This document shows positions 1-5,127 of a stretch of 5,127 nucleotides of DNA, piece by piece. This DNA comes from Gammaproteobacteria bacterium (GTDB lineage: Bacteria > Pseudomonadota > Gammaproteobacteria > GCF-002020875): assembly GCA_018671205.1 (NCBI GenBank), contig JABHIC010000127.1:1-5127 (forward strand), given 5' to 3'. Made by a program: the position numbers and the translations under genes. The notes beneath the pieces are model-generated. The model had not been told where the DNA came from. It did no database searches and worked only from the letters and a program-made list of their open reading frames with translations. The first letter of the stretch is position 1, and every line of letters starts with the position of its first letter.

Positions 1-44
1 AGCAGAGGGGTCCAATTTGATACCCGAACAGGCGCCTAACGCCT

Positions 45-1259
45 CTAGCGCCCCTGCTTCGCCCCAATCCGCAAACGCAGTGAGTTCAGTCGAATAAAGC
101 CCTCTGCATCCTTCTGGTCATACGCCCCGGCATCCTCCTCAAAGGTGGCAATCTCCTCATTGAAGAGACTGTTTGTATCCGATTTACGCCCAACCACAGT
201 CACATTCCCTTTATAGAGTTTGAGACGAACCGTTCCATTCACCACCTTCTGGCTCTCATCAATTGCCGCCTGCAACATAGTCCGCTCCGGTGACCACCAG
301 TAGCCGTTATAGACCAACTCGGCATAACGCGGCATCATCTCATCCTTCATGTGTGCCGCCTCCCGATCCAGTGTCAGCGACTCCATCGCCCGGTGCGCTT
401 TCAATAAGATCGTCCCTCCGGGGGTCTCATAACAGCCACGGGACTTCATCCCCACATAGCGGTTCTCCACAATATCATCACGACCGATCCCATTATCCCC
501 TCCCACCCTGTTCAGATCTTCCATAATCGTGGCGGGACTCAACGATACCCCATTAATAGCCACCGGATCACCCTGCTCAAAATCGATCTCAATCGTGGTC
601 GGCTCATCCGGAGCACGCTCTGGCGAGAGGCTCCAGCGCCACATCTCCTCCTCCGGCTCTGCCCAGGGGTCCTCCAGAATATCCCCCTCATAAGAGATGT
701 GGAGCAGGTTGGCATCCATCGAGTAGGGAGACTTCTTTCCCTGCTGGGCAAAATCAACCGGGATGTCATGTACCTTGGCATACTCCATCAACTTGACGCG
801 AGAGGAGAGATCCCACTCACGCCACGGTGCAATGATCTTCACGTCCGGCATCAACGCATAGGCACCCAACTCAAAACGAACCTGATCATTACCCTTGCCG
901 GTGGCGCCATGAGAGATGGCATCCGCTCCCGTTGTCTGGGCAATCTCTACCAAACGCTTAGAGATCAACGGACGAGCAATCGAGGTACCTAGCAGGTACT
1001 CTCCCTCATAGATGGCATTGGCACGAAACATCGGAAACACGAAATCTCGTGCAAACTCCTCACGCAGGTCCTCAATGTAGATCTCCTTAACCCCCATCGC
1101 CTCCGCCTTGGCACGGGCAGGCTCAACCTCCTCTCCCTGACCAACGTCAGCAGTAAAAGTAACCACCTCACAACCATAGGTATCCTCCAGCCACTTGAGA
1201 ATGATGGAGGTATCCAGCCCACCGGAGTAGGCGAGTACAACTTTATCTATTTTTGACAT
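45..1259 (-). CDS. argG: Argininosuccinate synthase
   Basis: This cytoplasmic enzyme condenses citrulline and aspartate with ATP cleavage to argininosuccinate, the penultimate step of arginine biosynthesis. The N-terminus carries the PP-loop ATP pyrophosphatase motif AYSGGLDTS (residues 10-18), followed by the TADVGQGEE segment (about 37-44) and the family signature SHGATGKGNDQVRFE (116-130). The 404-residue length fits the common bacterial form of about 400 residues rather than the longer E. coli-type protein, and both ends look intact, so it should be functional. I chose the ATG at 1259 (MSKIDKVVLAYSGG) rather than an in-frame ATG 18 bp upstream. AGGA at 1266-1269 lies 6 nt before the chosen start, and family members begin a few residues before the VVLAYSGG strand. 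The gene ends in TAG at 45-47. No other arginine gene is visible in the window. The identification is secure. Confidence 0.98.
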   Translation of the reverse strand: MSKIDKVVLAYSGGLDTSIILKWLEDTYGCEVVTFTADVGQGEEVEPARAKAEAMGVKEIYIEDLREEFARDFVFPMFRANAIYEGEYLLGTSIARPLISKRLVEIAQTTGADAISHGATGKGNDQVRFELGAYALMPDVKIIAPWREWDLSSRVKLMEYAKVHDIPVDFAQQGKKSPYSMDANLLHISYEGDILEDPWAEPEEEMWRWSLSPERAPDEPTTIEIDFEQGDPVAINGVSLSPATIMEDLNRVGGDNGIGRDDIVENRYVGMKSRGCYETPGGTILLKAHRAMESLTLDREAAHMKDEMMPRYAELVYNGYWWSPERTMLQAAIDESQKVVNGTVRLKLYKGNVTVVGRKSDTNSLFNEEIATFEEDAGAYDQKDAEGFIRLNSLRLRIGAKQGR

Positions 1260-1265
1260 TACGAT

Positions 1266-1269
1266 TCCT
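1266..1269 (-). promoter_or_regulatory. Ribosome binding site deciding the argG start
   Basis: AGGA on the minus strand, 6 nt upstream of the ATG at 1259. It supports that start over the in-frame ATG at 1277, which would add six residues (MRSGIV) not expected in the family. Confidence 0.6.
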
Positions 1270-1292
1270 GACCTCACTATTTGAATGTGGCC

Positions 1293-1322
1293 ATTTTACC
1301 CCATTCTGTATAATTTTCTCAG
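1293..1322 (-). promoter_or_regulatory. Possible sigma70-type promoter of argG
   Basis: On the minus strand, a TAAAAT hexamer (1293-1298) differs from the -10 consensus at one position. It lies 18 bp downstream of CTGAGA (1317-1322), which matches 4 of 6 positions of the -35 consensus. Transcription would start about 25-30 nt before the argG ATG, leaving room for the AGGA ribosome site. The -35 is weak and I find no convincing ArgR operator, so this is a tentative call made by eye. Confidence 0.35.
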
Positions 1323-1380
1323 CCACTGCCTGCTCAGGCTCGATATTCAGCCGGTGCAATGGTCTGTGATCCACTCCAGA

Positions 1381-1842
1381 TCAATGGTGGATAGCCACCA
1401 GCCGCCAGACCCAATCTTCACGTACAAAAATCAGGTGAGTCGGGTTATTCTCCAGGGTTCCGAGCCGAACCATAAACTGGTTGGGGAACTCAAAAAATGC
1501 GTGGTCAAGCGAGGCAAACATTGATTGGCCAACCTGCCCGCTCTCTGCCGCCACCAACTGCTTGCGTACCCAGTTCAGCGAGACCAGTTGATCCACCGTC
1601 ATCTCACTCATGGCGTTGGCTGTACCACGAAAGAGCTGTTTGACCACCCCTTCTCTCCCCTCTCCCTCTCTGATCCGTAATCCGAGCTTATAGTTCTTCC
1701 GTACCTGTTCAAGGTCGATAAAGTGGCTGATCTGCTCAACATCATCGATAACCAACGCATGGTCCAGACGATAGAGACTGTAGTAGGGCAACACCACGTA
1801 TAAAACAATGGCAAGAAACAGAAGGCGCGATATCCAGCGCAT
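1381..1842 (-). CDS. DUF2939 family membrane-anchored protein
   Basis: A small protein (153 residues) of unknown function. Residues 5-21 form a hydrophobic segment (LLFLAIVLYVVLPYYSL), probably a single N-terminal membrane anchor or uncleaved signal. It is followed by the YYSLYRLDHAL...D..I..FIDLEQVR pattern typical of DUF2939 proteins: an anchor, then a helical region in which the protein would face the periplasm. The C-terminal part has an FPNQFMVRL segment and ends in a predicted strand, LIFVREDWVWRLVAIHH, also characteristic of the family. I prefer the ATG at 1842: a GGAG at 1852-1855 lies 9 nt from it but only 3 nt from the alternative in-frame ATG at 1848, which would add two residues. 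The gene lies 121 bp upstream of argG on the same strand, so readthrough into argG is possible. Its start is only 25 bp from the inverted-repeat element at 1868-2008. The family assignment is from recalled sequence patterns; no biochemical role is known to me. Confidence 0.8.
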   Translation of the reverse strand: MRWISRLLFLAIVLYVVLPYYSLYRLDHALVIDDVEQISHFIDLEQVRKNYKLGLRIREGEGREGVVKQLFRGTANAMSEMTVDQLVSLNWVRKQLVAAESGQVGQSMFASLDHAFFEFPNQFMVRLGTLENNPTHLIFVREDWVWRLVAIHH

Positions 1843-1867
1843 AATCATGTGCTCCGAACAAGATAAT

Positions 1868-1883
1868 GGGCACCTCTAAAAAT
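1868..1883. repeat. Left terminal inverted repeat
   Basis: A 16-bp arm, GGGCACCTCTAAAAAT, paired with the inverted copy at 1993-2008. The single mismatch is at the third base (G against A). Confidence 0.75.
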
Positions 1884-1992
1884 AGTAATTTTTCTGTGAG
1901 TGCAAGAAAGCACCGCACGGAGAGCCACAGTGTACATGCGAGCAGATGAGGACTCGAGTACGGAGCTGACGCAGCAATCACTGAAAAAGTGC

Positions 1993-2008
1993 ATTTTTAG
2001 AGGTGTCC
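1993..2008. repeat. Right terminal inverted repeat
   Basis: ATTTTTAGAGGTGTCC, the inverted partner of 1868-1883. The inner flank (GAAAAAGTGC) partly mirrors the inner flank of the left arm, which suggests the repeat originally extended to about 35 bp. Confidence 0.75.
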
Positions 2009-2057
2009 TAAATGAATAAGAGGTTGAATCACAATATCACACTCGCGCTCAGCAGGA

Positions 2058-2063
2058 TATACT
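2058..2063 (+). promoter_or_regulatory. Candidate -10 element of the mobA operon
   Basis: TATACT differs from the -10 consensus at one position and ends only 9 nt before the mobA ATG. No good -35 lies 16-18 bp upstream (TATCAC at 2035-2040 is the best-placed hexamer, and poor); TTGAAT at 2024-2029 is too far away. If used, it gives a leaderless or nearly leaderless mobA transcript, consistent with the absence of a well-spaced Shine-Dalgarno sequence. An upstream promoter, for example within the inverted-repeat element, is the alternative. Confidence 0.35.
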
Positions 2064-2072
2064 CTAACCTTT

Positions 2073-2669
2073 ATGGATGAGATCACAGGAATCATACTGG
2101 CCGGGGGACGGTCGAGGCGCATGGGTGGAGAGGACAAGGGACTCTCCCTGCTCAAAGGGCAGCCGATGATCGCTTATGTTATCGAGCGACTGCGCCCACA
2201 GGTAGAGACTCTGGTGATCAGCGCCAACCGCAACCATACGCAGTACCGACAATTTGGCTATCCCGTAGTGGCAGACAGCCTTGGGGAGATCCCCTTTCAG
2301 GGACCGCTGGCGGGGATCGCCAGGGCCATCCACTCAACCACCACTCCCTATGTTCTGGTGACCCCGTGCGACACCCCACTACTCCCAACCCATCTGGTCG
2401 AACGGCTCCAGAGTGCGTTGCAGCAGGGAGAGAGCCCCATTGCTGTGGCCCATGACACGGTTCGCCTTCAGCCGCTCTGTTTTCTGGCAAAACGCTCCAT
2501 TCACAATACCCTCACCGAGCAACTCAACCAGGGAGAACGCCGAGTTCAGGTATGGATGGAGTCACTCCAGCCCAGCCTCTGCCAATTTGAGACCCCCTCT
2601 CTCTTTTCCAACATCAACACCCCGCAAGAGCGGACCGCCATTGAACAACAGATGGAGCAGAAACGGTGA
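2073..2669 (+). CDS. mobA: Molybdenum cofactor guanylyltransferase MobA
   Basis: This enzyme transfers GMP from GTP to Mo-molybdopterin to form Mo-MGD/bis-MGD, the cofactor of DMSO-reductase-family enzymes such as nitrate, formate and DMSO/TMAO oxidoreductases; it acts in the cytoplasm. The 198-residue length is normal. The nucleotidyltransferase signature LAGGRSRRMGGEDKGL is at residues 9-24, with the GTP-contacting lysine at K22. ISANRN (49-54), GPLAGI (77-82) and TPCDTPLLP (97-105, with the probable metal-binding Asp at D100) follow, and the C-terminal NINTPQE segment is at 180-186. The ATG at 2073 gives an N-terminus like that of E. coli MobA. There is no clear ribosome binding site; an AGGA at 2054-2057 is 15 nt away, too far to be useful. 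The TGA stop overlaps the GTG start of the next gene (GTGA), which indicates an operon with coupled translation. Confidence 0.96.
   Translation: MDEITGIILAGGRSRRMGGEDKGLSLLKGQPMIAYVIERLRPQVETLVISANRNHTQYRQFGYPVVADSLGEIPFQGPLAGIARAIHSTTTPYVLVTPCDTPLLPTHLVERLQSALQQGESPIAVAHDTVRLQPLCFLAKRSIHNTLTEQLNQGERRVQVWMESLQPSLCQFETPSLFSNINTPQERTAIEQQMEQKR
2654..2657 (+). promoter_or_regulatory. Ribosome binding site for the mobB-moeA GTG start
   Basis: GGAG inside the end of mobA, 8 nt before the GTG at 2666. It supports the non-ATG start that overlaps the mobA stop. No other ATG, GTG or TTG codon lies in frame between this GTG and the Walker A region. Confidence 0.6.
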
Positions 2670-4441
2670 GCCCCAACCCTCTCGGCAGCCCCACCCCTCT
2701 GCTTGGCTTTGCGGCCTGGAGTGGCACAGGAAAGACCACCCTGCTTCTCCAACTGATCCCATTACTAAAATCACGAGGCATCCGTGTCGCTGCGATCAAG
2801 CACACCCACCACAACTTTGATATCGACCAGCCAGGCAAAGACAGTTATGCATTGAGAAAGTCGGGTGCCGATCAGCTACTGGTCGCCTCTGCACAACGTT
2901 GGGCACTGATGACAGAGACCCGAGAGAGGCAACAGGAACCTAACCTGATACAGCTCCTGCCACAGCTCGACCACACACAACTCGACCTGATTCTGATCGA
3001 GGGATTCAAACATGAGGCAATTCCCCGTATTGAGCTATACCGTAGCCCCATAGGAAAGCCCCTTCTCTACCCTGATGATCCGCAGATCATCGCGATTGCC
3101 CTCACTGCCACCGAATCGATCCAGCCCACTATCCCCCGGCTGGATCTGGATAATAGCAGCCAGATTGCCGACTTCATTCAAACCCAGCTTAAACCGCAAC
3201 AGGAACCGATCACCATGGATACCCCAAAGCAGCCACTACTCCCCTTCAATCAGGCTCAAGAGCAGATCTTTCAACAGATCACACCGACCAGAGAGACCGA
3301 GTCCATCCGCATCAAGGAGGCGCTGGGACGTACCCTGGGTGAGGAGATTATCTCCCCTATTGATGTACCGGCCTACGATAACTCAGCAATGGATGGTTAT
3401 GCCATGCGGGGAGAAGATCTACCCACCGGGGGGAGTGCCACCCTGGAGGTGATCGGCAGCTCATTTGCCGGTACTCCGTTTGAGGGGCGTGTCGGGGCGG
3501 GGCAGTCCGTGCGGATCATGACCGGGGCCAAGATACCTAGCGGTGCCGATACCGTCATCATGCAGGAGAAGGCCCGGCGTGAGGGGGAGCAGGTCACCTT
3601 CTCCAGCGAAGACAACCACAAGGCAGGAGAGAATGTTCGCATGGCTGGTGAGGATATGGGTGAGGGTGAGGCCGTGCTACAGCCGGGGCAGCCACTGGGC
3701 GCCGCTGAGCTGGGGATGATCGCCTCACTCGGCTACAGCTCCGTTCAGGTCAAAAAGCGGATCAGGGTCGCCTTCTTCTCTACCGGGGATGAGCTCTGCT
3801 CGGCAGGCGAACCGCTGGGGGATGGACAGATTTACGACAGTAACCGCTACACGGTCTTCAGCCTGTTGAGTGAACTGGGGGTAGAGCTGATCGACCTCGG
3901 CATCATCCGCGACCAGCGCGAACTGATCGAGCAGGCCTTCCATGATGCCGCAGCAGAAGCCGATGTGGTGATCACCTCCGGCGGTGTCTCGGTGGGTGAG
4001 GCCGATTTTGTCAAAGAGACCCTCGACAAGCTGGGTGAGATCAACTTTTGGCGTATCGCGATGAAACCTGGCAAACCACTCGCCTTTGGTAAACTTGACG
4101 GCGCCTGGTTCTTTGGACTGCCGGGCAACCCTGTCTCTGCAATGGTCACCTTTATGCAGTTTGTCCGTCCGGCGCTGAACCATCTGGCTGGAAAAGAGCG
4201 TATCAGCCCCTTCCGTATCCCTCTGCGCTGCAGTAATAGACTGAAGAAGCGCCCCGGACGACTGGAGTTCCAACGCGGCATTATGGAGCAGAATGAGCAG
4301 GGAGAGACCGTGGTGCGGGGCGCGGGACATCAAGGCTCACACATCCTCCGTTCCATGAGCCTTGCCGACTGTTTCATTGTCCTGCCTGAAGAGAATGGTG
4401 GGGTAGAGGCCGGAGACTGGGTAGAGGTGGAGCCTTTTTGA
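2666..4441 (+). CDS. mobB-moeA: Fused MobB-MoeA molybdenum cofactor protein
   Basis: A 591-residue two-domain protein. Residues 1 to about 175 are MobB, a P-loop GTP-binding protein that associates with MobA. Walker A is AAWSGTGKTT (16-25, Lys23), followed by IKHTHHNFDID (44-54), PGKDSYALRKSGA (56-68), RWALMTET (78-85) and LILIEGFKHE (108-117), all close to E. coli MobB. A short Gln/Pro-rich linker (about 175-196) leads to MoeA (about 190-591), molybdopterin molybdotransferase, which inserts molybdate into MPT-AMP. Its motifs are DNSAMDGYA (238-246), SVRIMTGA (281-288), VIMQE (297-301), RMAGEDM (325-331), FSTGDEL (371-377), GDGQIYDSNR (386-395), TSGGVSVGEAD (437-447), MKPGKP (466-471), GLPGNPVSA (484-492) and C-terminal GHQGSHI (554-560). 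All acidic residues I recall as important in E. coli MoeA seem present (for example D243, D330, E376, D416, D447). The start is GTG, overlapping the mobA stop by 4 bp. The TGA stop overlaps the next gene (TTGA). No frameshift is visible and the reading frame runs continuously through the linker. Confidence 0.96.
   Translation: MSPNPLGSPTPLLGFAAWSGTGKTTLLLQLIPLLKSRGIRVAAIKHTHHNFDIDQPGKDSYALRKSGADQLLVASAQRWALMTETRERQQEPNLIQLLPQLDHTQLDLILIEGFKHEAIPRIELYRSPIGKPLLYPDDPQIIAIALTATESIQPTIPRLDLDNSSQIADFIQTQLKPQQEPITMDTPKQPLLPFNQAQEQIFQQITPTRETESIRIKEALGRTLGEEIISPIDVPAYDNSAMDGYAMRGEDLPTGGSATLEVIGSSFAGTPFEGRVGAGQSVRIMTGAKIPSGADTVIMQEKARREGEQVTFSSEDNHKAGENVRMAGEDMGEGEAVLQPGQPLGAAELGMIASLGYSSVQVKKRIRVAFFSTGDELCSAGEPLGDGQIYDSNRYTVFSLLSELGVELIDLGIIRDQRELIEQAFHDAAAEADVVITSGGVSVGEADFVKETLDKLGEINFWRIAMKPGKPLAFGKLDGAWFFGLPGNPVSAMVTFMQFVRPALNHLAGKERISPFRIPLRCSNRLKKRPGRLEFQRGIMEQNEQGETVVRGAGHQGSHILRSMSLADCFIVLPEENGGVEAGDWVEVEPF
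3201..3217 (+). promoter_or_regulatory. Possible internal translation start for free-standing MoeA
   Basis: An in-frame ATG at 3215-3217 (Met184 of the fusion) lies 10 nt after AGGA (3201-3204), exactly at the linker between the MobB and MoeA domains. Starting there would give a 408-residue protein, almost the length of free-standing E. coli MoeA (about 411). The spacing is slightly long. This may simply be the remnant of the separate moeA start from before the fusion. Confidence 0.3.
4429..4432 (+). promoter_or_regulatory. Ribosome binding site for the cmoM TTG start
   Basis: GGAG within the last codons of moeA, 5 nt before the TTG at 4438. It is the main reason for choosing this rare start codon: no in-frame ATG or GTG occurs before the conserved N-terminal DRSFD segment. 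Confidence 0.55.
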
Positions 4442-5127
4442 GTAGACAATCCGAGTCCGGTGACCGCAGCTTTGATGGTATCGGTTCCCACTTTCAGAAC
4501 AAGATCTACAACTCCCCCAAGGGGGTGATTCGGTTACGGGTACTGGAGGCCGATCTTAGTGAAGGGTTACCACAGTTAAACGGGCCGCCGCTCTCTATTC
4601 TGGATGCGGGGTGTGGGCTTGGGAATTTCTCGCTACAGCTGGCAGAACAGGGGCACTCACTGCACTTGAGTGACCTCTCACAAGAGATGGTTGATGCGGC
4701 AACCGCTCTATTTTCTGCGGCGGGGGTACCCGGAAAGTTTCTCCATAGCTCCATTCAATCGTTACCCGATCAGCTGACATCCCCCTTCAATCTCATCCTC
4801 AACCATGCCGTACTGGAGTGGTGTGAGGCACCACGCCTCATCCTGCAGACGCTGGAGTCACTACTGCAACCCGGCGGCACACTCTCGCTGATGTTCTATA
4901 ACATCCACGGCATTCGGCTGCGTAATCTGGTTCGTGGCAACCTGAGAAAGGTCAAGAGCAACCAGTTCAGGGGCACCCCTGGCAGCCTCACCCCCCCCAA
5001 CCCACTGGACCCCACAGATGTCATCCGATGGGTAGAGAAGCTGGGGATGACCATTCTCTCCCACAGTGGCGTGCGTACCTTTTATGATTTGCTGGACCGG
5101 GTTCCCCGCAACAAGATTCCACTGGAG
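4438..5127 (+). CDS. cmoM: CmoM-like tRNA cmo5U methyltransferase, 3' end cut by window
   Basis: A class I SAM-dependent methyltransferase resembling E. coli CmoM (SmtA), which methylates 5-carboxymethoxyuridine at the tRNA wobble position to mcmo5U. The visible 230 residues contain GDRSFDGIGSHFQNKIY (8-24, matching the family's DRNFD..A..F..NIY start), SAM motif I LDAGCGLGN (55-63), the acidic residue after strand 2 (D79 in LSDLS), NHAVLEW (122-128), LQPGGTLSLMFYNIHG (143-158), the basic stretch RNLVRGNLRKVK (162-173), and PLDPTDVIRW (189-198), all in the order seen in CmoM. The reading frame is open to the window edge, and about 30 residues are missing compared with E. coli (261). The TTG start overlaps the moeA stop (TTGA) and is preceded by GGAG. 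Being the third gene of a molybdenum cofactor operon is unusual. A related methyltransferase with another substrate cannot be excluded, but the similarity extends beyond the SAM fold. Confidence 0.85.
   Translation, partial: MSRQSESGDRSFDGIGSHFQNKIYNSPKGVIRLRVLEADLSEGLPQLNGPPLSILDAGCGLGNFSLQLAEQGHSLHLSDLSQEMVDAATALFSAAGVPGKFLHSSIQSLPDQLTSPFNLILNHAVLEWCEAPRLILQTLESLLQPGGTLSLMFYNIHGIRLRNLVRGNLRKVKSNQFRGTPGSLTPPNPLDPTDVIRWVEKLGMTILSHSGVRTFYDLLDRVPRNKIPLE

Larger units (their letters stand above)
1868..2008. mobile_element. MITE-like element or IS remnant with terminal inverted repeats
   Basis: The left end (GGGCACCTCTAAAAAT, 1868-1883) and the reverse complement of the right end (GGACACCTCTAAAAAT, 1993-2008) match at 15 of 16 positions. 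Weaker similarity continues inward: a T5-6 C tract followed by TGTGAGTGC on the left and AGTGATTGC on the right, giving imperfect arms of about 35 bp. The flanks TAAT (1864-1867) and TAAA (2009-2012) could be a decayed 4-bp target duplication, but this is not clear. The 141-bp element holds no credible coding sequence, so it would depend on a transposase supplied elsewhere. The end sequences are reminiscent of IS5-like elements, but I cannot assign a family. It sits between two divergent transcription units. An alternative is that it is a local palindromic regulatory structure rather than a transposon derivative. Confidence 0.6.

Noticed and set aside
31..52. GC-rich inverted sequence around the argG stop codon, as a terminator
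   Set aside because: Only 4-5 bp can pair, the loop is 5 or 12 nt depending on pairing, and no T tract follows on the minus strand.
1279..1290. TTGAAT-containing sequence upstream of argG as an ArgR operator
   Set aside because: Only one half-site resembles the ARG box; the inverted partner at the expected spacing is absent.
1328..1339. Perfect palindrome GCCTGCTCAGGC between the DUF2939 gene and argG, as a terminator
   Set aside because: The stem is short with almost no loop and no T tract follows on either strand; it also lies next to the proposed argG -35.
1742..1981. Minus-strand open frame spanning the inverted-repeat element and the start of the DUF2939 gene
   Set aside because: It overlaps the DUF2939 gene in another frame and its translation does not resemble any transposase fragment or known protein.
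2011..2029. ATGAAT...TTGAAT sequence upstream of mobA as an ARG box or as a -35
   Set aside because: The halves are in direct rather than inverted orientation, the nearby genes are not arginine genes, and TTGAAT is 28 bp from the candidate -10.
3725..4333. Long open frame (about 200 codons) on the minus strand inside moeA
   Set aside because: It is fully antisense to the strongly conserved MoeA domain, its translation resembles no family I recognise, and no ribosome site or promoter supports it.
1..5127. CRISPR array, tRNA or rRNA gene, defence or toxin-antitoxin system
   Set aside because: No direct-repeat array, cloverleaf, rRNA-like stretch or matching protein family is visible; nearly all sequence is explained by the listed genes.

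Overview
This window looks like ordinary chromosomal DNA from a gammaproteobacterium. The evidence is an E. coli-like MobA and MobB, a MoeA very close to the E. coli protein, a DUF2939 membrane protein, and a CmoM-type tRNA methyltransferase, a family mainly known from gammaproteobacteria. Base composition is moderately GC-rich by eye. I cannot name the genus; a marine or sulfur-oxidising lineage is possible but is only a guess.

Layout: the left half is read on the minus strand. argG (argininosuccinate synthase, arginine biosynthesis) fills 45-1259. A 121-bp gap then separates it from a small gene for a membrane-anchored DUF2939 protein (1381-1842). Next comes a divergent intergenic region (about 1849-2072). 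It holds a 141-bp element bounded by imperfect terminal inverted repeats (1868-2008), which looks like a MITE or the collapsed ends of an IS with no transposase. The right half is a tightly packed plus-strand operon: mobA (2073-2669), a fused mobB-moeA gene (2666-4441), and a 3'-truncated cmoM-like methyltransferase gene (4438 to beyond the window edge). Successive genes overlap by 4 bp (GTGA, then TTGA), so translation is probably coupled.

How the genes work together: MoeA inserts molybdate into adenylylated molybdopterin to give Mo-molybdopterin. MobA then attaches GMP to make the bis-MGD cofactor, and MobB is a GTP-binding partner of MobA. The operon therefore encodes the last steps of molybdenum cofactor maturation, with MobB and MoeA in one polypeptide. 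The cmoM-like gene would methylate the wobble uridine modification cmo5U in tRNA and has no obvious link to molybdenum, so its presence in the operon is the oddest contextual feature. argG and the DUF2939 gene are unrelated to the operon.

I see no defence system, CRISPR array, RNA gene or clearly new system. The points most worth a second look are the inverted-repeat element between the two divergent transcription units, the mobB-moeA fusion with a possible internal MoeA start, and the coupling of a tRNA-modification gene to cofactor genes.
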